Shown: positions 1-5,675, numbered from the stretch's first letter. The stretch: 5,747 bases of DNA from an uncultured Flavobacteriaceae bacterium (GCA_945788155.1 CALZKX010000362.1:1-5747), one strand, 5' to 3'. Numbers and translations: made by a program. Notes: a model not told the origin generated them from the letters alone.

Positions 1-55
1 AAAAAAATTAATACTCAAATCTCGCTTGGCGAGCAAATAGATTGCAAAAATACTT

Positions 56-63
56 TATTTTTG
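56..63 (+). promoter_or_regulatory. Possible -7 element of the methyltransferase-ZIP operon
   Basis: TATTTTTG fits the Bacteroidota -7 consensus TAnnTTTG and lies 19 bp before the methyltransferase ATG. The partner -33 TTG is not at the usual 19-21 nt: the nearest TTGs are at 26-28 and 42-44, too far and too near. A weak or activator-dependent promoter is possible; the match could also be chance in AT-rich DNA. Confidence 0.3.
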
Positions 64-82
64 TTGCGACACATATTAATGT

Positions 83-814
83 ATGACAAAAGACACGAAA
101 GATTGGTATTCTTCATGGTTTGACACACCGTTTTATCATATTTTGTATAAGCATAGAGACGACAAAGAAGCGCGAACCTTTATGGACAACCTTACAAGCT
201 ACCTAAACATTCCTGAAAACAGTTCCATTTTGGATGTGGCATGTGGCAAAGGGCGTCATGCAGTGTATTTAAACTCTATTGGATACGATGTTACTGGTAT
301 AGACCTTTCAGAAAAAAGCATTGCATTTGCCAAACAGTTTGAAAACGACACCTTACATTTTCAGGTGCATGATATGCGCAAAGCTTATCCTAAGCAATTT
401 AATGCTGTATTCAACTTGTTTACTAGCTTTGGGTTTTTTAAAAATGATGAAGATGATTTAAACACCATTAAGGCTCTTAAAACAAATTTAAACAACCATG
501 GAGTTGGGGTAATCGACTTTTTAAATGCTGATTTTGTGGTGAATAACCTTGTGGAAGCAAACACAAAAACAATAGATAGCATCGCTTTTCATTTAAAACG
601 CTATATAGAGAATGGCTTTATTGTAAAAGATATTTCGTTTGAAGCAAACGGTAAATCTTATAATTATCAAGAGCTTGTTAAAGCATTAACACTTGAGGAT
701 TTTAAAAAAATGTTTGCAAAAGCTAACATACAATTGCTAGACGTATTTGGCGATTACAAACTCAATAAATATTGTAAACATAGTTCCGAACGTTTGATCA
801 TGATTTTTATGTAA
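83..814 (+). CDS. Class I SAM-dependent methyltransferase
   Basis: Cytoplasmic protein of 243 residues with a Rossmann-type methyltransferase fold. Motif I, the SAM-binding glycine loop, is ILDVACGKGRHA at residues 49-60. The acidic residue that usually binds the SAM ribose is D74 in VTGIDLS. HDMR at 96-99 fits motif III, where the adenine ring is contacted, and FNLFTSFGFF at 110-119 fits the motif IV region. The N-terminus (DWYSSWFDTPFYHILYKHRD) is typical of a Bacteroidota subfamily of about 240-250 residues, so the protein looks full length and the ATG is well placed. The substrate cannot be read from sequence; small-molecule methylation is a common guess for this subfamily. The stop is 1 nt from the ZIP gene start, so the two are very probably co-transcribed and translationally coupled. 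Confidence 0.9.
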   Translation: MTKDTKDWYSSWFDTPFYHILYKHRDDKEARTFMDNLTSYLNIPENSSILDVACGKGRHAVYLNSIGYDVTGIDLSEKSIAFAKQFENDTLHFQVHDMRKAYPKQFNAVFNLFTSFGFFKNDEDDLNTIKALKTNLNNHGVGVIDFLNADFVVNNLVEANTKTIDSIAFHLKRYIENGFIVKDISFEANGKSYNYQELVKALTLEDFKKMFAKANIQLLDVFGDYKLNKYCKHSSERLIMIFM

Positions 815-815
815 T

Positions 816-1490
816 ATGAATAAATACCTCTTCCCAATATATGCAGTAATCTTAGGATTTGTAATTGTAAAATTTGCAAAAAACAAACCTATAAAGAACA
901 TCAAAATTTTGTTGGCTTTTAGTGGTGCGTTTTTAATGTCACTTACTTTTTTTGATTTGCTTCCAGAAGTATTTGAACATTTAAATGCTAAACGTGCAGG
1001 TTTGTTCATTATGGCTGGTGTGTTGTTGCAAATATTTTTGGAGTTCTTTTCTAAAGGTGCCGAACATGGTCATATCCATATTCATAAAAACAGTCATACC
1101 TTTCCATGGTTACTATTTGGCAGTTTATGTTTACATGCTTTTTTAGAAGGCTTTCCAATACATCAGCATAACGATATGGTGTATGGAGTACTTGTTCATA
1201 AAATACCTATTGCTATACTTATAACGTCATACTTATTTCAATCAAACTATAAAACATATCAAATCATCCTGTTTTTAACTTTGTTTGCCATAATGACGCC
1301 TCTTGGAACTATTGTTTCTAACAATATGGAGTTAGTCCCTGGATTATTACCTCATATAAACGCTATTGTTGTTGGTATCTTTCTACATATTTCCACAACC
1401 ATTTTATTTGAAAGCAGCGAAGGTCATAAATTTAATTTAAACAAGATTTTGGCAATTATTGTAGCTGTGGCAATTGCATTTTTTATTTAA
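816..1490 (+). CDS. ZIP family divalent metal transporter
   Basis: Inner-membrane protein of 224 residues with about eight hydrophobic segments, as in ZIP (zinc/iron permease) transporters. Segments are seen near residues 4-20, 31-49, 62-78, 97-115, 122-140, 149-165, 178-198 and 209-224. A histidine-rich loop with H84, H86, H88, H90 and H94 lies between segments 3 and 4, where ZIP proteins carry their variable metal-binding loop. Segment 4 has the signature HAFLEG (H107, E111, G112) and segment 5 has HKIP (H128 to P131), matching the metal-binding helices of the family. The position after HKIP is I132, where many ZIPs have an acidic residue; this variant looks familiar from flavobacterial ZIPs. 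The likely role is uptake of zinc or a related divalent cation into the cytoplasm. Specificity is not decidable. It directly follows the methyltransferase and no separate promoter is visible. Confidence 0.88.
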   Translation: MNKYLFPIYAVILGFVIVKFAKNKPIKNIKILLAFSGAFLMSLTFFDLLPEVFEHLNAKRAGLFIMAGVLLQIFLEFFSKGAEHGHIHIHKNSHTFPWLLFGSLCLHAFLEGFPIHQHNDMVYGVLVHKIPIAILITSYLFQSNYKTYQIILFLTLFAIMTPLGTIVSNNMELVPGLLPHINAIVVGIFLHISTTILFESSEGHKFNLNKILAIIVAVAIAFFI

Positions 1491-1497
1491 TGCCATC

Positions 1498-1596
1498 TGT
1501 CGCTTTACGACATCTTCCCTTAAGGAAGAAAAAGTAATACATTCAAAACTGATTTAGTATATTTGGGCATGAGCATCTCCTTCCATTTGGGAAGGA
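1498..1596. repeat. Cluster of three short hairpins between ZIP and DUF4268 genes
   Basis: Three perfect stems with 5-nt loops lie in this gap: TGTCG-CTTTA-CGACA (1498-1512), TCTTCC-CTTAA-GGAAGA (1513-1529) and TCCTTCC-ATTTG-GGAAGGA (1578-1596). The first two abut directly. The gap is also framed by GCCATC at 1492 and GATGGGC at 1602-1608, which are near inverted copies. None is followed by a T-run on either strand, so these are not typical intrinsic terminators. The pattern resembles dispersed palindromic intergenic repeats of flavobacterial genomes; that identification is from memory and inference. Confidence 0.6.
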
Positions 1597-1612
1597 ATAA
1601 GGATGGGCAATT

Positions 1613-2041
1613 ATGTTCAGCAAAGAAAATTCACGACTAATACGGCAAGAATTTTGGATCAGTTTTGGCAAATCGTTTCCAAGAAAATGGATACTTTATA
1701 ATACCAAGATAAAAGGGCTTTCGTTTAAATTTTACTTCGATACTAAAAAAGCATTCATAACTCTAGATTTAGAAGACAATCTAGAAAACCGTATTAACTG
1801 CTGGGAAAAACTAACAGCCTTAGAAAATATTTTATTAGATAACTACTTACCTGATGCCATTTACGAGGAAGAGTTTTACTTAGATAACGGCAAAGAAATA
1901 TCACGTATTTATGTGCCTTTAAACCAAAAAGTATCTATACACAATAAAAACACTTGGCGAGACACCATGGCGTTCTTTAATGAAAAAATGGCTTTGTTTG
2001 AAGCGTTTTTTGAGGAATACAAAGAAGTGATTAATGGTTAG
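1613..2041 (+). CDS. DUF4268 domain-containing protein
   Basis: Soluble protein of 142 residues without signal peptide or membrane segments. It matches the small stand-alone DUF4268 proteins common in Flavobacteriaceae. The N-terminal stretch with RQEFWISFGKSFPRKWILYN at residues 11-30 is followed by GLSFKFYFDTKKAFITLDLE. The acidic middle part (YEEEFYLDNGKEISRIYVPL) leads into NKNTWRDTMAFFNEKMALFE near the C-terminus. Length agrees with the family (about 140-150), and the MFSKENSRLIRQEFW start is where homologues begin, which supports the ATG. No biochemical role is established for these short proteins. Longer proteins with DUF4268 regions occur next to nuclease-like domains, but nothing here shows a nuclease motif. 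It lies 122 bp after the ZIP gene, behind the hairpin cluster, so co-transcription is uncertain. Confidence 0.85.
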   Translation: MFSKENSRLIRQEFWISFGKSFPRKWILYNTKIKGLSFKFYFDTKKAFITLDLEDNLENRINCWEKLTALENILLDNYLPDAIYEEEFYLDNGKEISRIYVPLNQKVSIHNKNTWRDTMAFFNEKMALFEAFFEEYKEVING

Positions 2042-2210
2042 TATTTTAAAAATTATTTCATCCAACTTCTTATCTATCATCTTACCGTTTTTAAGTGGCA
2101 GAGAATACAAACTGAAAATTGAACAATTACCATTCTCTTTATACTAAACCAGAATCATCATCCAAAGTACAGCGATTGGATATGGTTTTTAAAGCTAATT
2201 GATATTTGAC

Positions 2211-2273
2211 TTTGTAAGAAAAAACAGCTACCTTCGTTTAACGTCGTATTTAAAACATTAAAACGATTTTATA
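2211..2273 (+). repeat. 63-bp direct repeat, copy A (upstream of DUF1254 gene)
   Basis: This segment aligns with 3394-3457 at about 59 of 64 columns (four substitutions and one 1-nt gap). It starts TTTGTAAGAAAAAACAGCTA, contains TTCGTTTAACGTCGT and ends near ATTAAAACGA. Weaker similarity continues to about 2296. It ends 34 bp before the DUF1254 start codon. Copy B sits in the same relative place before the toxin-antitoxin operon, 1183 bp downstream. Confidence 0.9.
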
Positions 2274-2307
2274 CACGTAAACTTAGGCAAACATTACATG
2301 TGTTAAT

Positions 2308-3348
2308 ATGAAATTTAAAATAAAACACTACTTCACCATCGTTTCAATTGCATTAAGCACCAATTCTGTTTTGGCGCAAGACAACGTTCTTAATTACATC
2401 GAAGAATACCCTATCCAGCAACAGTTCAAAAAGATGAATTCATGGTTGGAAAACAATAAGATAGGTACCTTTAATTTTTCAGGATTACTAGACTCTGACA
2501 CAAAAGCTCGTAATGTACAAGCAAGTATAGATTATGGTTCTAATTGGTTTAGCATACCAGATACCCCTGCAATTATTCAAGTTCCTAAATATGATAAATA
2601 CTTCTCGGTTGCAGTCTATGATATGAATCACTTCGTACCAGCTGTTATTGTTAATCCAACTAAACCCATTCTTTTAATTCGACCAGATCAGAAAATACCG
2701 AAAGGAGAATTTACTGTCGTTGAAATAGAGACAGACCAAGGATTAATCATTACACGAATGGCAGCAGCCAATAATCTAGATGAAGTAAAACAGTTGAGAA
2801 CTTCAATAAAAATGGAAGGAGGAAACGGAAAGATTAATTATGAAGCAAAAACCTTTTCAAAAAGTACAATAAAATGGGGCAATGCTCTAATCGATGCTTC
2901 AAATCCGTACGTAAAACTTGTTTACCCAAAAAAAACGGGACAAGTAGATCCAATTTCTTTGGCAACAGTTGTTAAAAGAGCACCACATGGAGTACCTTCA
3001 AATGCAGCAAAATATAGCGTTATAGCTACTGATGAGGATGGACTGCCTCTTAAAGGAAATATCTCATATGAATTATCTGTTCCAGCAAATATTGTTCGTG
3101 AAGGTGGGTATACGTCAATTACAGTATACGGAGTCGATAACAGACTTCTAATTCCTAATGACAAAAAGATTTATGACAGAACAAGCTATACATCTACACA
3201 AAATGATGATGGAACATATACAATAACTCTAAGTCCGTCAGGAGAAGGAATCAATGGTATTCCAACTGGGAAACCATTTTATGCAATATTACGTGCTTAT
3301 GAACCTATCGAAGGTGCAGACTTGAACATTATTGTGAGAAAGAAATAA
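2308..3348 (+). CDS. Exported DUF1254/DUF1214-like protein
   Basis: Protein of 346 residues with a Sec signal peptide: basic start MKFKIK, hydrophobic core at about 8-18, and a likely signal peptidase I cut after VLA23 before QD. It should be periplasmic or secreted. Residues 70-107 (VQASIDYGSNWFSIPDTPAI, then QVPKYDKYFSVAVYDMN) resemble the core of DUF1254, where the family usually has an N-x-DTLYS motif; that motif is only partly kept. Residues 266-333 match the DUF1214 region: ITVYGVDNRLLIPND, then NDDGTYTITLSP, then GKPFYAILRAYEP. Full family members often exceed 430 residues, so this is a short, divergent form. No function is firmly known for the family and none is claimed here. The gene is flanked by repeat copies A and B and has no close operon partner. 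I see no consensus promoter in the 34 bp between repeat A and the ATG. Confidence 0.8.
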   Translation: MKFKIKHYFTIVSIALSTNSVLAQDNVLNYIEEYPIQQQFKKMNSWLENNKIGTFNFSGLLDSDTKARNVQASIDYGSNWFSIPDTPAIIQVPKYDKYFSVAVYDMNHFVPAVIVNPTKPILLIRPDQKIPKGEFTVVEIETDQGLIITRMAAANNLDEVKQLRTSIKMEGGNGKINYEAKTFSKSTIKWGNALIDASNPYVKLVYPKKTGQVDPISLATVVKRAPHGVPSNAAKYSVIATDEDGLPLKGNISYELSVPANIVREGGYTSITVYGVDNRLLIPNDKKIYDRTSYTSTQNDDGTYTITLSPSGEGINGIPTGKPFYAILRAYEPIEGADLNIIVRKK

Positions 3349-3356
3349 AACGCATA

Positions 3357-3378
3357 CAACAATTGCTATTAGTAATAG
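3357..3378 (+). repeat. 22-bp post-stop motif, copy 1
   Basis: A 22-bp motif beginning CAACAATTGCTAT begins 9 bp after the DUF1254 stop codon. It matches 4066-4087, downstream of yoeB, at 19 of 22 positions. This copy contains the palindrome CTATTA-G-TAATAG (3366-3378). Its repeated placement just after the stop of two unrelated genes suggests a boundary element rather than part of either gene. Confidence 0.65.
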
Positions 3379-3393
3379 TGACTGACACTTGAA

Positions 3394-3457
3394 TTTGTAA
3401 GAAAAAACAGCTACATTCGTTTAACGTCGTGTATAAAAACATTAAAACGAGTTTATA
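3394..3457 (+). repeat. 63-bp direct repeat, copy B (upstream of yefM-yoeB)
   Basis: Second copy of the repeat at 2211-2273. The first 21 bp and the next 15 bp are identical apart from one C-to-A change between them; later differences are three substitutions and one extra A. Copy B ends 30 bp before the -33 element of the toxin-antitoxin promoter. With copy A it brackets the DUF1254 gene as a unit of 1183 bp. Confidence 0.9.
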
Positions 3458-3486
3458 GGCATAAATTGGAAATAATACTAAAAAAA

Positions 3487-3517
3487 TTGCGTAAATCATA
3501 TTTTGTACATATATTTG
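3487..3517 (+). promoter_or_regulatory. Bacteroidota-type promoter of yefM-yoeB
   Basis: TTG at 3487-3489 and TATATTTG at 3510-3517 are separated by exactly 20 nt, matching the Bacteroidota consensus TTG-N19-21-TAnnTTTG. Transcription should begin near 3523, leaving a leader of about 16 nt before the antitoxin ATG at 3539. This also excludes the in-frame ATG at 3503 as a start, because it lies inside the promoter. Confidence 0.75.
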
Positions 3518-3521
3518 TACT
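3504..3521 (+). promoter_or_regulatory. YefM-type paired operator
   Basis: TGTACA (3504-3509) and TGTACT (3516-3521) lie 12 bp apart centre to centre and overlap the -7 element. The E. coli yefM-yoeB operator is known to consist of a long and a short palindrome with TGTACA cores spaced 12 bp apart. The arrangement here matches this, with one base changed in the second core. It predicts autorepression by YefM and the YefM-YoeB complex through blocking of RNA polymerase. The match is seen in the sequence; binding is inferred. Confidence 0.65.
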
Positions 3522-3538
3522 TTATTAAATACAATATT

Positions 3539-3793
3539 ATGCAAATAACAACTGTTTCTGACTTTAGGAAAGACATCAAAACTTACTTAGACAGAGTTGT
3601 AAAAAACTTTGAGACTTTAATTATTAATCGTGGAAAAGATTCTGGAATTGTAGTTATGTCTCTACAAGAATATAACTCATTAATGGCTACAAATCACGAA
3701 TTATCCTCTCGAAAGAATGAATTAAGATTAGATTCGGCAATTGATAAACTAAAGAACGGAAAAACTATCAACAAAGACTTAATCGAAAATTAA
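3539..3793 (+). CDS. yefM: YefM/Phd family antitoxin
   Basis: Antitoxin of 84 residues, the usual size. The N-terminal DNA-binding and dimerisation domain of the YefM/Phd fold is clear: MQITTVSDFRKDIKTYLDRV at residues 1-20, the turn LIINRGKDSGIVVMS at about 27-41 containing RGK (31-33), and the helix SLQEYNSLMAT at 41-51. Residues 52-84 are charged and likely disordered until bound, as expected for the segment that wraps the toxin and inhibits it. I chose the ATG at 3539 because homologues begin at MQIT/MK-type sequences and because the upstream in-frame ATG at 3503 falls in the promoter. The gene is directly joined to yoeB: its TAA is followed without a gap by the toxin ATG. It should repress its own promoter through the TGTACA sites upstream. 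Confidence 0.93.
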   Translation: MQITTVSDFRKDIKTYLDRVVKNFETLIINRGKDSGIVVMSLQEYNSLMATNHELSSRKNELRLDSAIDKLKNGKTINKDLIEN

Positions 3794-4051
3794 ATGAAAT
3801 ATGTATTCGTTGACGAGTCTTGGGAAGATTATTTGTATTGGCAAAAAACGGACAAGAAAAAACTGAAGAAAATAAATGAACTTCTGAAAGATATTGCTCG
3901 AAATCCTTTTGATGGAATTGGAAAACCAGAGCCTTTAAAACATAAATATGCTGGATTTTGGTCTAGGAGGATTGATAGTGAACATAGATTGATTTACCAA
4001 TACAAAGAAGGAGAAATATTAATTGCGAAATGCAGATTTCATTATGACTAA
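3794..4051 (+). CDS. yoeB: YoeB family mRNA interferase toxin
   Basis: Toxin of 85 residues of the Txe/YoeB family (E. coli YoeB has 84). These are RelE-fold ribonucleases that bind the ribosomal A site and cut mRNA during translation, stopping growth when the antitoxin is lost. All key catalytic positions known from E. coli YoeB are present at the same numbers: E46 (general base), R65, H83 and Y84. E63, beside the active site, is also kept. The start (FVDESWEDYLYWQKTDKKKL) and the end (AKCRFHYD) are classic for the family. No frameshift or truncation is seen, so the toxin is predicted active. Translation is coupled to yefM by the abutting TAA-ATG. The gene is followed after 14 bp by an inverted-repeat element. 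Confidence 0.95.
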   Translation: MKYVFVDESWEDYLYWQKTDKKKLKKINELLKDIARNPFDGIGKPEPLKHKYAGFWSRRIDSEHRLIYQYKEGEILIAKCRFHYD

Positions 4052-4065
4052 AAAAGTACTGTTGC

Positions 4066-4211
4066 CAACAATGGCTATAAGTAATTGCTTATTCTCGCTT
4101 ACTTCTTGATCCCGATAGCTATTGGGACTTGCGGATTTTCTATCCGGTTTGTATTTGCTAAATTAGGTGCTTAAAACACGCAACAAGCCTTATACAAACA
4201 TGTTAAACGAA
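4066..4211 (+). repeat. 146-bp inverted-repeat element downstream of yoeB (attC-like)
   Basis: The left arm GCTATAAGTAATTGC (4074-4088) pairs imperfectly with the right arm GCAACAAGCCTTATAC (4180-4195), sharing TATAAG/CTTATA and the outer ATTGC/GCAA. The element begins with the 22-bp post-stop motif, copy 2 (4066-4087), holds a strong internal palindrome at 4110-4127, and ends with the core GTTAAACGAA (4202-4211). AAC near the left end (4067-4069) and GTTAAAC at the right end (4202-4208, fits GTTRRRY) are the features that recall integron attC sites. The left RYYYAAC box is not complete, so this resemblance is partial. It fills most of the 187-bp gap between the convergent yoeB and trhA genes. 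Confidence 0.5.
4110..4127. repeat. 18-bp palindrome inside the inverted-repeat element
   Basis: TCCCGATAGCTATTGGGA is self-complementary along its full length except for one G-T pair. A palindrome closely like this is common in flavobacterial intergenic DNA (recalled, not searched). It lies between the convergent yoeB and trhA genes and could act as a bidirectional transcription block, but no T-run follows it. Confidence 0.6.
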
Positions 4212-4238
4212 CCTCAAAATTCAACCCTTCATTTTCAC

Positions 4239-4862
4239 TTAAACCACAAACCACAAAATCATAAAATAATGGCTAATGGCACCTGCCAGCACAAATACGT
4301 GCCATATCACGTGATTATAAGGTATTTTGTTAATAGCATAAAATACGATGCCAACGGTGTAAAACAAACCACCTGCAAATAAAAACAACAATCCGTTGGT
4401 TTGCATTCTTTCAGCCAATGCACTAAAATCAAACACAATAAGCCAACCCATTACCAAATATAAAAGCGTCGAAAACACTTCAAATCGTCCTGTAAAAAAG
4501 AGCTTTAAAAACACGCCAAAAAAGGCAATTGCCCAAACCGTATAAAACAGCGGCCAACCTTTACTATCTGCGAGCATTAATAACAATACAGGTGTGTAAG
4601 TACCTGCAATTAATAAGTAAATACTTATGTGGTCTATGATTCTAAAATAATGCTTACGCTTTTCAGTTTTAACTGCATGATATAATGTAGAGGCGCTAAA
4701 AAGGATAATCATTGAAATACCATAAGTTAACACACTAAACAAGCTCCAAGGCGCATTGTCTTGTTGCAAAATTAATACAATCAATCCTGCAATACTCAAT
4801 AAAGCGCCTATAGCATGCGACCATGTATTGAGCCGCTCCTCTAACCTAGTCTGTTCGCTCAA
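4239..4862 (-). CDS. trhA: TrhA / hemolysin III family (PAQR) membrane protein
   Basis: Integral inner-membrane protein of 207 residues with seven predicted helices. PAQR/hemolysin III hallmarks are present in order: ERLNTWSHAIGALL at 9-22, SASTLYH with S58 and H62, RIIDHISIYLLIAGTYTP with D77 and H78 (74-91), and HVIWH with H184 and H188 near the C-terminus. The serine, aspartate and histidines match the zinc site of PAQR proteins, which suggests hydrolase-like chemistry. Bacterial TrhA has been linked to membrane energetics and fluidity homeostasis; the old name hemolysin does not prove cytolysis. The start is TTG: the open frame from the upstream stop holds no ATG or GTG before M51, and homologues begin near this point. 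It overlaps the end of the DUF4294 gene by 17 nt, so translation is probably coupled. Confidence 0.9.
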   Translation of the reverse strand: MSEQTRLEERLNTWSHAIGALLSIAGLIVLILQQDNAPWSLFSVLTYGISMIILFSASTLYHAVKTEKRKHYFRIIDHISIYLLIAGTYTPVLLLMLADSKGWPLFYTVWAIAFFGVFLKLFFTGRFEVFSTLLYLVMGWLIVFDFSALAERMQTNGLLFLFAGGLFYTVGIVFYAINKIPYNHVIWHVFVLAGAISHYFMILWFVV

Positions 4863-5553
4863 TTGCTTTGTTGGTGTTAACAGTTTTGGGAGTATTTAGC
4901 CACTTGTGAGAAAGTTCGAAAAAGTCCAGTCCTAACGCATCTTTTTGACGCTCTAAGCGTCCACTCTGGAAATTGCGTTGCAAAATATCTTCAATTAAAT
5001 AATCCTCTTTCACATTCATTGGATTAAACTCTTTTTTTAATGATAAATCAAATAAACTCGCTGTGTTATTAAACCAAAAGGCGCGCCAACCATTTCGTAG
5101 TTCTTTAATTAGCTCAAACGTTGTACGTCCTGTTTGCCTGTGTATTAACTTAATAAGTATTTGTCCTTCGGTTCGAGTTAGTTTTTTAAGTTCAGCTGAA
5201 AACTCGCCATCCATATATTTTTGAATCTTTTTTGCATACCTTTTTCTATCGCGTTTCTTTTCCATTCTATTTAATCGTGCATTAAGTGTATCTAACCTCA
5301 CTGCTGCCAATTGTGCATAGTGGTATACTTTTATTGTTTTGCGCCTTAAAATTAGGTAACGTCGCCTGTCTTCTTTACTGTTAAACTCCAGCTTGTGCAA
5401 TAGCATGACTTCGTCTAAATCTATTGACAACCTTGGAATAGAATCGCCTTTAATAATCAAATATGTTGTTTGTGAGGTATCAATTACAGTCTCTTGAACC
5501 TGTCCAAAACAAAGTATAGGCAGCAATAGTAATATGTTAAGGCTCTTTTTCAT
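4846..5553 (-). CDS. Exported DUF4294 domain-containing protein
   Basis: Protein of 235 residues, typical of DUF4294, a family I know mainly from Bacteroidota and without established function. The signal peptide is MKK followed by a leucine-rich core and a probable signal peptidase I cut after G17 (CFG before QVQ). C15 is preceded by LPIL, which does not make a proper lipobox, so a lipoprotein is unlikely. The mature part has a short beta-like start (TTYLIIKGDSIPRLSIDLDE), then the conserved RRRYLILRRKTIKVYHYAQL, a very basic helical segment (RMEKKRDRKRYAKKIQKYMD), and LIKLIHRQTGRTTFELIKEL followed by GWRAFWFNNTASLFDLSLK. The C-terminal EDYLIEDILQRNF is also family-like. The charged helices and export suggest an envelope role, which is inference. 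It is the first gene of a two-gene operon with trhA and is divergent from the M42 peptidase gene. Confidence 0.87.
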   Translation of the reverse strand: MKKSLNILLLLPILCFGQVQETVIDTSQTTYLIIKGDSIPRLSIDLDEVMLLHKLEFNSKEDRRRYLILRRKTIKVYHYAQLAAVRLDTLNARLNRMEKKRDRKRYAKKIQKYMDGEFSAELKKLTRTEGQILIKLIHRQTGRTTFELIKELRNGWRAFWFNNTASLFDLSLKKEFNPMNVKEDYLIEDILQRNFQSGRLERQKDALGLDFFELSHKWLNTPKTVNTNKAIERTD

Positions 5554-5675
5554 AATTGGGTTAAATTCAAAATGGTGCGATTGAATAAAACTTAATAGTG
5601 TAAAGTTAATATTTTACATACTTTTAAACCTTAAATTCTTATTAATATTATTAATTTAGAGCAAAATATTTTAGA

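Noticed and set aside
21..33. Hairpin CTCGC-TTG-GCGAG upstream of the methyltransferase as a terminator
   Set aside because: The stem is only 5 bp and no adjacent T-run exists on either strand; the nearest A-run (1-7) is too far away.
1919..2110. Open frame on the - strand of 63 codons
   Set aside because: It is antisense to the conserved C-terminus of the DUF4268 gene and shows no domain or signal.
2042..2210. Possible decayed gene between DUF4268 and repeat A
   Set aside because: Reading the frames gives only short, stop-interrupted peptides with no recognisable family; no claim can be supported.
3503..3538. Upstream in-frame ATG giving a 96-residue antitoxin
   Set aside because: The extra 12 residues (MYIYLYFIKYNI) are encoded by the promoter and operator, and homologues start at the internal methionine at 3539.
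2308..4051. CRISPR array suggested by the recurring repeats
   Set aside because: The repeat copies are about 1.2 kb apart with whole genes between them, not short regular spacers, and no cas gene is present.
4167..4382. Open frame on the + strand of 71 codons
   Set aside because: It begins in the inverted-repeat element and runs antisense into the well-supported trhA gene; the protein is low-complexity and matches nothing I recognise.
4239..4862. Hemolysin III as a virulence factor
   Set aside because: The family name is historical; the PAQR motifs support a membrane homeostasis protein and nothing here indicates secretion or cytolysis.
5554..5675. Divergent promoters between the DUF4294 and M42 genes
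   Set aside because: Only partial matches are present (for example TAACTTTA on the - strand and TAATTTAG on the + strand) without a TTG at the right distance, so no promoter is annotated.
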